From: Caenorhabditis remanei
Taxonomy: Eukaryota > Nematoda > Chromadorea > Rhabditida > Rhabditidae
Assembly (NCBI RefSeq): GCF_010183535.1
Contig: NC_071328.1
Span: forward strand, 15,624,001 to 15,688,000
Length of the DNA stretch: 64,000 nt
Reading direction: 5' to 3'
Positions 56,847-64,000 of this stretch are shown piece by piece. The translations under genes were made by a program, and so were the position numbers. Below the pieces are notes generated by a model. It was not told where the DNA came from. It made no database searches and was given only the letters and a program-made list of their open reading frames with translations. Position 1 is the stretch's first letter, and every line of letters begins with the position of its first letter.

Positions 56847-57962
56847 ATGTCCATGAATTTCGTCGCAATAATTGAACATCTTGCATTTCTTCTCGTTTCC
56901 GTCACCTGTTTCGCGATTTCTTTGTGTGGCCAACGTGTGCCGTCTACCAGGTGAGGAACTGAAAGCGTTTTATCTCAAAAGTGGGAGGAGCTATCAAAAA
57001 GTTGTTTCTACAAAAATGGAGAACAAGTTACGGGCTATAATTTTGTAGTTGAAAATTTTTTGATAGCTCCGCCCACTTTTGAGATATGCGACTTGAAAGA
57101 TGGTAGCTTGATAGGTGAGGTGAGAGACGCAGAGAAGCCAGAGTGTCTCGTTTCTCTGCGTCTCTCAGAGATCTTATTTCCAGAATTACTCTATTAACCA
57201 AATTTTCCATTTCCAGAGAACGAAGTAGCCGACGTGGCCCGGATGACTCCGCCTCCTCGTCCCAAAAGCAGACATCTCAAGTGGAGACAGAGAAAGAGGC
57301 GGCGAAACGCAGTGAATATAGTCACAAAAGTCAGAGAAATGAGACGTAAGTCATTGCAAAAAAGAAAAAAAAGGAAAAAAAGAATTGCCAGCAGTGGGGG
57401 TCGAACCCGGGTAGGTATACTGGTGAGGTGTCTACCACTGCACGCCCCGGCCACTCGCCCCGAATCACTCAATTTTTGAACTTCAAAATGGTTTTCTGGG
57501 GTTTTCGGCTACTGCGAACTCATTTCTGGCATTTATTTTCAGAATGGACTCGATCCGTATCATGCGTGGCAAGAAAAACCAGCGAAAGCAAAAAGATCCG
57601 AAGGAGTTGAAGCCGGACCGGTCGGATTCGCAGCACACCGAGATTATCAATGTTCCGTTGGGCAAAGCGGCGAAGTAAGTTGTCGGGATGAAAAGGACAA
57701 ACCGACACACAGACACACAGACAGACACTTGCATGTTTTTAATGAATTCTTTTTTTCCAGAGACGCTCCCTCCCCGTCGAAAGAAGAAAAGGGTACAGAG
57801 AATCGGGCACGTGTCCAGTTTGCTGAAAAACTGGTCAAATCTTCCAAGACACCAACACAGAGCTCACCAGCTGCTCCACAGAAGCCCAAGGAGCCAGAAA
57901 TGTCAAAAAAAATCGAAAAAATCGAAGAAATCGTTCAAAGACGCGTTCTCCAGGAAGAGTAA
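56847..57962 (+). CDS. Single-pass, Lys/Ser-rich protein of unknown function (188 aa)
   Basis: Exons 56847-56950, 57217-57345, 57543-57674 and 57761-57962, phase 2 throughout. Residues ~5-29 are a hydrophobic signal peptide or signal anchor (AFLLVSVTCFAISLC). The rest is charged: RERSSRRGPDD, KKNQRKQKDPKELK, and a C-terminus with KIEKIEEIVQRR. Two ATGs lie two codons apart; the first is used here. Past an A8 run at ~57904 another frame encodes a KKSKKSKKS.. tail to 57999, see findings. No known domain. Intron 2 contains a tRNA-like sequence. It lies between two pseudoprotease genes but is not related to them. Confidence 0.65.
57387..57453 (-). repeat. tRNA-like sequence in an intron
   Basis: On the minus strand GCCGGGGCGTGCAGTGGTAG gives an A-box-like start and GGGTTCGACCCCCAC a consensus B box; the ends GCCGG and CTGGC pair. 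A T-rich run follows. The D-arm is too short for a standard tRNA, so a tRNA pseudogene is likeliest. Confidence 0.5.
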
Positions 57963-58305
57963 GAAGTCAAAGTCGGCGAAGAAGAGCGGAAAAAAGTGAT
58001 CGATATTGGATTTTAATGAAATTTGAATGATTTGGCAAATTATTTATTGTATATATGTATATGATAGATCAAGAATCGGACTACATTTTTGTAAATGACT
58101 ATTTATTTGTAGCTCCGCCCACTTTTGAGATATGGGCCTTTAATTTTCAGAAAATGCAAAAATTGAAGGAAAACTGACTAGGGTAGTCATTTTTAACGCT
58201 AAAACGAGATTTTTTATCGAAAAATTGCTAAAATTCAATTTTCAACACCAAAAAAACTATTAAAACAACTTTTTCCACCCCAAAATCCCATTTTTTGCTA
58301 ACAAT

Positions 58306-58379
58306 TGGCCGAGAAGGTTTTGGTCAAGGTGCATCACTATGAGAAATGATACCAGAGTTCAATCCCGCTTGGGGTCAAT
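58306..58379 (+). repeat. tRNA-like 74-mer, second copy
   Basis: Relative of 34783-34856 with a degraded B box (GAGTTCAATCCC). Bracketed by ~60-bp modules at about 58080 and 58435, as in the first copy. Confidence 0.55.
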
Positions 58380-58861
58380 AATTTTTGATTTTTTCTGTTC
58401 TTGATTCATTATATCTTGTAGATCACAACCAGAGCTACATTTTTGCTGTTCTCAACTTTTTGATAGCTCCGCCAACTTTTGAGATATGCGCCTTTAAAAA
58501 CCAACAAAAAAAATCGAAATTGAGAATCCCGTAAATCGACACAAGACCTCCGTAAATCTATAACAATGACAATTTTGACTTTTTCCCAACGTTTTCTATT
58601 GTTCTTATGCTCAAAATCGTGATTTTCAGCCTAAAAAAGCAATTTCTAAGAATCTCGTAAATCCACCCCCCGTAAATCAACACTGAAAATTGAAATTTCT
58701 CAAATCGGCCTATTCTTGTCATTTTTGGCCATTTTGAGTATAAAAACGCCGATTTTTGCAGCGAAGATGCCCCACACGGTTCTAGCGCCGCAGGCACCCC
58801 AGACTATTACCACCCAAGAACCTGAAATTTATAGCAAAAAACACCAAGGACCATAATTTAT

Positions 58862-61800
58862 TCAAACAAAAAACACAAAAAGACACAAAACTATAATCCA
58901 TTTTTCAAATCCACCACCACCACATCGATCATTTCCATTGATATCATCCTTACTAATCAATATATCCGTATCCTCATTCTCATACATCTCCGCCTCTTCC
59001 TTCTCCTTCTTTCTCTTTAAAAACATCTCATAGTCTTCATCCGTCTCCTCGTCTTCTCGTCTTCTAGCTGGCGGAGCAACAGGAGGGGGCGGGGCTTCTG
59101 GAGATTGCTCCGGAGGAGGTGTCGGAAGAGGAGGTGGGGCTTCTGGGGTCTTGGAAGTTGTCGCAGCGATTGTAGGTCTCGGCACGGGAATGGGCTCCGA
59201 ATGACATACACCAACCACCTCACACAACTGCTCCTGGAGAGAACTTATCCGAAAAGCAGCCGATTTTTTAGACGCTCCTCCTGCACCAAGACCAACCAAC
59301 GTCCATCTTCCATTCACATTATCCATAATCTGGCCACCACGATCTCCATCTTCATGATATCGATCGAATACGAGAAAATTCGCATGGTTACCTCCTAACT
59401 GAAAAAAAGAAACATTACTCGCGAAGGTTAGATTGATCTACCGTAAGTTTTCTATGGCGCAGTAATTTGTCGGATTTGATAAACATTGTATACACATCGA
59501 GCTCTTTTCCTTTCGTGTAAACACCATCTGTTGAAGCTGAAAAATAAATATGCAACTTTAAAAGCGCTTATCTCAAAAATGGGCGGGGCTAACTAAAAAT
59601 TGCCAACTCACTATCTGCGAGACAGGGGAAACCATCCTCAACATCTTTCGCTAGCTCCACAATCATCACTCCTTGCGCCATATTCCACATTTTCTCATCC
59701 ATTTTACAGTAATCCAGAATCACTGCTCGAGATAGCAAATTTCCTCTAAATTGTAATTTGCCAAGAGCGTCTTTTGGTACCTCTAGATGTCTGGAATTTC
59801 AGCGAAAATTGGAATTTCAGATAAAGGAAACTCACACTTGCCCAGGACCATCACATTTTTCGACTTTTTGAGAATTCCACACCCATTTCTTTTCGTCAGT
59901 TATAACCACTTGAGAAGACGTCAAAAAGTGTCTGGTAGATATCATGGTGGTCAAGGCGGTTCCAGTATCGTTTTGACCTTTAGTTCTGGCCCCCCACGCC
60001 CAGTCAGCCCGCTTTGTGATCTCCACAGAAATGTTATTGCCGGATGGGGTTTCTGGAATTGACAATATTAGGGGAAGATCAAATTTGCATAATTGCAAAC
60101 TGAGTCGCTGGCTTAACTTGCTTGAAACTCAATATTATGAGCTGCAAAATATACCAAAATGTAGATCTCAGCGAGATCTATATTTTCCTAATTGATAGTT
60201 TTTTGATTGCTTTGCCCACTTTTGCGATAAGCGTCTTTAAAGGTCTGCTCATAATATTACGTTTTCAGCGAGTTACCCGGTTCGCAAGTATGTAAATCTC
60301 CAAAAACGCTTACCAATCGGTGTCTTTCCACAAGTCAGCAATCGGCGCAGATTCTCCTTCTTCGTCAGTTTTCCAGCGGCTACAGTAGGCTTTGGCTTTG
60401 TAGCAGGGGTGATGGGTCTGACTGTGATGGGCACTTCCTTGACAGGTGGTGGCTCTGGTTTTTCTGTCTTCTTTGGCTCAGCCTTCATGGTTGTTGTTGG
60501 CGTGGTGGTGGTCTCAACTTTGGGTGGGTCCGTCGGCTTTGGCGGGGGTGGTGGAGGCGGGGTGTCCCGACATACGCCAACCTCACGACATAGCTGCCAT
60601 CCTATCCAAGACATCCGCAAAACGCCCGTCTCACTGTCAGAGATCTGTTGAGCACCAAGACCGACAAGATTCCATTTGCCATTTTGATCCTGCTTCATCA
60701 CCGGACTCCCGCGTTCCCCGTCTTCATTGTAGCGCAGGAATTTGTAAGACATCCCGTCCGTGTTTAGCAACTGGAAAATAAAAGTCAATTTTTTAAATTT
60801 TTTCAAACTTTTGCCCACCTCCAGTTTCCTATGGAATATACTTTGATTGTTCCGCCCTTTCCAGAGATGTGAATACACATCGAGCTGTGTACCGTTTTGT
60901 TGGGTGCCTGTAACAATAAAATTAATTGGGTCATGGAGATCAGAACATGGGCTACATTTTTGTACTTGACGGTTTTTTGATAGCTCCGCCCACTTTTGAG
61001 ATATAACGCTTCAAAGTTTAGCTACGAAGAGTGCGCGCCGTCTCCCTGTGTCTCTTATCTTCTTCCCTCCCTCAACGCCTGTATACTGTGCCACGCAGGC
61101 ACCCCAGTAAGTTATAGATAAGCATTCTCGCGTCGCAGACATGTCATGACATTTCGGCGCCGAAGGCGCCTCAGATCAGGATTCTAGCGGTGCAGGGATA
61201 TTCAAAGCCGCTGATCTCAAAAATGGGAGGAGCTATCAAAAAGTTGTCAACTACAAAAATGAAGCCCGTAGCCTGTTGTACATTTTTGTAATTGACAATT
61301 TTTTGATATCTCCGCCCACTTGTGGGTTATGCGACTTCAAAGATTCTCTTTAATATCTCGCTCCTCCCACTCTTCCAAGCTCCAAACTTTAAAGGCGCAT
61401 ATATCAAAAATGGGCGGAGTTATCAAAAAGTTGTCAACTACAAAAATGTAGCCCATAACGTGATCTATACACTCACCATAAGCTAAACAAGGAAAACCAC
61501 CGTCAACACCAATATCCTCTGCTATCTCTATAACCATCACCGCTTGACTCCACCACCACATCTCGGGTTCAATATGACAGTACTTCAGAATCACCGCTCG
61601 AGTTACAGGGATAAGGGACTGTCTATTGCAGTTTGGTAAACACCCGCTCTTAAAAAACAGTAGTTTTTCGAGAGCCTCTTTGGGCACTTCTAGCTTTCTG
61701 GAATCAGAAAATCTTCTTTTTTCCGGGGGAGGGGAAACTTACCCTTGAGGCATCTGACGGCAATTACCGACTCTTTTAGAATTATATCGCCACGTATAAC

Positions 61801-63249
61801 TACTATCATCCATAACCACTTGAGAAGACGTCAAAAAGTGCCTGGGAGATATCATAGTCGTCAAGGCGGCACCAGCACCTCTTTGATCAGCAGTCACAGC
61901 AAATGACACCCAATTGGGCCACTTTTCGAGCTCCATAGCCTTGTTATCTCGGGATGGAGTGTCTGAAAACAGAGTGTAAATGTACAAATAGAAATTTCGG
62001 CTCCACGACATTTCACAACTACAATACCGGTCAAAACGTTATTGACTCTGGCCGTTTTTCAGTTGACAATGTCTAAATTTGAGAGTGGGTCATAGTAATA
62101 CTGATTGTCATATCCAGTTGATTTTTTATGAACTATACAAAAAAAGAGTAGAGCTTCAGTTTTGTAGTTGACAACTTTTTTGTACGGCCACTCCCTAGAG
62201 AGTTATAGGTCATTTTAAGAAGACAGCTCAAAAATCTCAATATATTGCACTTGGAGAGAGAATTTACTCTGTCGATATGTAACTTGCTAGGGAGTGCTCG
62301 TACAAAAAAGTTGCCAACTACAAAAATAAAGCTCTACCCTTGATCTGTATGATTCAATAAAAACCTACTGGGTTGGACAATCAGTATTACCATGACACAC
62401 TCTCAAAGTTTTTCGAAATAGCTCTGCTCATTTTTGAGATATGCACATTTGAAGATGCCAATGCTTATCCATAACTGTCTGGGGTGCCTGCGGCGCTAGA
62501 ATCGTCTGGGGTGCCTGCGGCGCTAGAATTGTCTGGGGTGCCTGCGGCGCTAGAATCGTCTGGGGTGCCTGCGGCGCTAGAATCGTCTGGGGTGCCTGCG
62601 GCGCTAGAATCGTCTGGGGTGCCTGCGGCGCTAGAATCGTCTGGGGCGCCTGCGGCGCTAGAATCGTCAGGGACGGCTTCGGCGAAAAATGTTTGGTGGG
62701 AGGGAGAAGAGGATCCAATGGAAACATCTATATTTAAGGACGCATAACTCAAAAATGGGCGGAGCTAACAAAAAGTTGTCAATTACAAAAATAAAGAACA
62801 ACTTGGGAGCTCTATTTTTGTAGTCAACACTTTTTCGATAGCTCCACCCACTTTTGAGATATACGTCTTTAAAGATAGCCGTTCCTAACCAACCATTTTT
62901 GTGCCAAAGGCGCTTTAGGAGATTCTAGCGCCGCAGGCACCCCAGACAGTGATAGATAAGCATTCTAGCGTCGCAGACATGTCACGACACTTTTGCGCCA
63001 AAGGCGCGCCAGCTCATGGATTCTAGCGCCGCAGGCATCTTTAAAGGCGGCACACTTCGCAACTAACGGAGGTTTCGCGGCGCCAGAGATTCCTAGAATC
63101 TTCCACTCACCAATTGCTGTCGTTCCACAAGTCTCCAACCTCTGCTTATTCTCCTCCGGCGTCAACCTTCCACCCGATTTCTTCTTCGCTTCTCCATTGG
63201 CACCGATAATCAGAAGGTAGAGATACAAGACTACCATATGAATTTTCAT
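58862..63249 (-). CDS. Tandem double pseudoprotease (DUF316/trypsin-like), GPI-anchored
   Basis: Nine minus-strand exons: 63249-63111, 61962-61743, 61697-61477, 60907-60819, 60770-60314, 60052-59836, 59790-59612, 59536-59442 and 59398-58862. All phases agree; 717 residues. Signal peptide ~1-20. Domain 1 (~22-290): PRHFLTSSQVV, then GERGSPVMKQ. A Pro/Thr linker leads into domain 2 (~350-590), which restarts with KLTKKENLRRLLTCG like the first exon: TRHFLTSSQVV, then GDRGGQIMD. Both lack the catalytic His (Gln) and Ser (Arg). The tail is Pro-rich, then RRREDEETDEDYEMFLKRKK, GGGG and a hydrophobic end. Exon boundaries of the two domains match, so the gene arose by in-frame duplication or fusion of two copies. 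TGA is followed by AATAAA on the minus strand. A fragment of the CATACTTG palindrome lies between the domains. Confidence 0.8.
60098..60293. mobile_element. Decayed CATACTTG-type palindrome fragment
   Basis: AATATTATGAGCTGCAAAAT, GTAGATCTCAGCGAG and a right end CAAGTATG match the 8123-8471 family, with a ~60-bp-module relative inserted at about 60165-60240. Inside an intron of the double pseudoprotease gene. Confidence 0.6.
62015..62415. mobile_element. Foldback related to Tc1-like MITEs
   Basis: GAGAGTGGGTCATAGTAATAC at about 62080 is inverted at about 62385-62405 (GTATTACCATGACACACTCTC), with inner arms GTAGTTGACAACTTTTTTGTA / TACAAAAAAGTTGCCAACTAC. TACAATACCGGTCAAAACG at the left resembles the terminal repeat of 7159-7583. 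The right end is missing. Confidence 0.55.
62470..62690. repeat. 27-bp minisatellite, array 3 (~7 units)
   Basis: Seven units beginning GGTGCCTGCGGCGCTAGAAT, almost invariant. In the first intron of the double pseudoprotease gene. Open frames across it are artefacts of the 27-bp period. Confidence 0.9.
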
Positions 63250-63567
63250 ATTTTGTTATTCATATGATATCGATATTGAATTGGATTGGATTGGATTGAA
63301 TTGAATATTGATTTGATGGAGGGGATAATTGAAAGATAAGATCTTGGTGATGTGGAGGGGAAGGGGACACGTGGAATATTTTTTATTAAATTCAAAGAAA
63401 AGAGGGAAAGGTCACGATGCGGAAATAATATATTCTCGGTGACCTCTCCCGTTTTATTTTTCTTTTCCAATATTTTGCCACGTGTCTCTTCCCTCCAAGA
63501 TCTTATCTATCAATTCTCTTATCAATATTCCAAAAGGATTCCCCCAATCAATTCGAATATATCGAAT
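63250..63567. promoter_or_regulatory. Bidirectional promoter between two pseudoprotease genes
   Basis: 318 bp between divergent start codons. It contains two mirrored modules: CACGTG at 63368-63373 with AGATAAGATCT at 63334-63344 for the minus gene, and CACGTG at 63479-63484 with AGATCTTATCT at 63498-63508 for the plus gene. (A/G)GTGACC-type elements lie further inside. The layout matches the region before 54275. CACGTG is a bHLH site and AGATAA an intestinal GATA-factor site; intestinal expression is inferred. Confidence 0.65.
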
Positions 63568-63706
63568 ATGAAATTTCAATCGATAATTCATTATCTCCTA
63601 TTGATCGTTGTCGTTAGGAATGGAGATGCTCAGCAACAAATGACTGGAAGATTGTCAAAGGAGGAGAATGCGGAGAGGTTGAGGACTTGTGGAGCCACGA
63701 TTATTG
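63568..63706 (+). CDS. First exon of a third pseudoprotease-type gene (runs off window)
   Basis: ATG 63568 to a GTGAGT donor at 63707; 139 nt, the same length and phase as first exons of the genes at 54275 and 63249. It reads MKFQSIIHYLLLIVVVRNGD (signal peptide), then QMTGRLSKEENAERLRTCG. Close to identical with the 54275 gene, including the upstream 130 bp, so the two are recent duplicates. No further exon is visible before 64000. Confidence 0.75.
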
Positions 63707-63809
63707 GTGAGTTAAAGGGGGACTGCGGTATTCCAAAAGTCGAGATTTTTTGATATGAATCGACTCAGAATTTTGTAGAAAAGAGAAAAGTCTCTTGGAA
63801 CCAGGTCCG

Positions 63810-64000
63810 AAAATTCGTCTGAAACGAGTTATGAGGCCTCAAAGTGTCAAAAGTTGCCTCTCTCCGTGAAGGTTTGCCTTATTTTCAAAGTAAAATTCTC
63901 TCGCCGTGAACATGAAAAAATGTTGAAATATAAGGCAAATCTTCACGCCAAGAGGCCTTTTTGACACTTTGAGGCCTCATAACTCGTTTTAGACAAATTT
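63810..64000. mobile_element. Foldback at the window end
   Basis: CGAGTTATGAGGCCTCAAAG at about 63834 is inverted at about 63970-63989; the pairing continues through TTGCCTCTCTCCGTGAAGG-like sequence. The right boundary lies at or beyond the window edge. It is in the first intron of the gene starting at 63568. Confidence 0.6.

Larger units (their letters stand above)
33810..62875. repeat. Dispersed ~60-bp module family (AGCTCCGCCCACTTTTGAGA)
   Basis: Consensus TTTTTGTAGTTGACAAC, then GATAGCTCCGCCCACTTTTG, then AGATATGCGCCTTTAAAG. Forward copies start near 34250, 34588, 34912, 35405, 36015, 36615, 38440, 40190, 40370, 46725, 47030, 48110, 50330, 51565, 54985, 55325, 56645, 57030, 58080, 58435, 60950, 61275 and 62810. 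Inverted copies lie near 33886, 35590, 36714, 36893, 38118, 38505, 40296, 46650, 46940, 48677, 50260, 52120, 52980, 55255, 55610, 56570, 56965, 59550, 61205, 61385 and 62745. Many form opposed pairs. They occupy introns and intergenic DNA only. The list is not exhaustive. Confidence 0.85.

Overview
The window is nematode nuclear DNA, almost certainly from a Caenorhabditis species other than C. elegans. Introns are bounded by TTTTCAG acceptors and GTRAGT donors. Several start codons lie 0-3 nt after a TTTCAG, as expected for trans-spliced leaders. Two neighbouring genes match C. elegans aat-9 and ego-2, which as I recall are adjacent there (Y53H1C.1 and Y53H1C.2). Exon models below were built by eye and checked for reading-phase consistency. 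They are predictions, not transcript-supported.

Left half (1-32 kb): two conserved genes on the minus strand. The first is an SLC7-type amino-acid transporter, aat-9-like, whose 3' end runs off the left edge. The second is a 15-exon BRO1-domain gene, ego-2/HD-PTP-like, at 11.9-30.8 kb. Their introns are low-complexity A/T-rich sequence full of TTTTCAG/CTGAAAA motifs. They carry well-preserved non-autonomous DNA transposons: a TA-flanked palindrome, a 1.43-kb mariner-like element, a Tc1-like foldback, hAT-like elements with exact or near-exact 8-bp target duplications (one nested in another repeat), and a cluster of tRNA-derived repeats. Parts of two ego-2 exons are duplicated within its own introns.

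Middle (33-45 kb): five small two- or one-exon genes, several beginning MSGNGN, with a shared promoter layout (ATGTTTATTCCTCATCGC-type motif, TATA box, TTTCAG next to the ATG). There is also a 160-codon orphan gene, a LINE 3' relic, a segmental duplication, and a diverged nuclear-receptor-like zinc-finger gene that looks truncated.

Right (46-64 kb): a cluster of predicted secreted or GPI-anchored proteins. Two tandem paralogues look like degenerate double-CAP (SCP/TAPS) proteins. Three genes encode trypsin-like DUF316-type domains in which the catalytic His and Ser are replaced. One of these has two tandem domains, one has an in-frame TGA, and one is cut by the window end. They share a promoter module with CACGTG and GATA sites. 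All complete members end in Pro/Thr-rich, acidic tails and a short hydrophobic C-terminus. The region from 33.8 to 62.9 kb is saturated with one dispersed ~60-bp module and a 27-bp minisatellite that are nearly absent from the left half. The most interesting system-like feature is this surface-protein cluster of pseudoproteases and CAP-like proteins with common regulatory modules.
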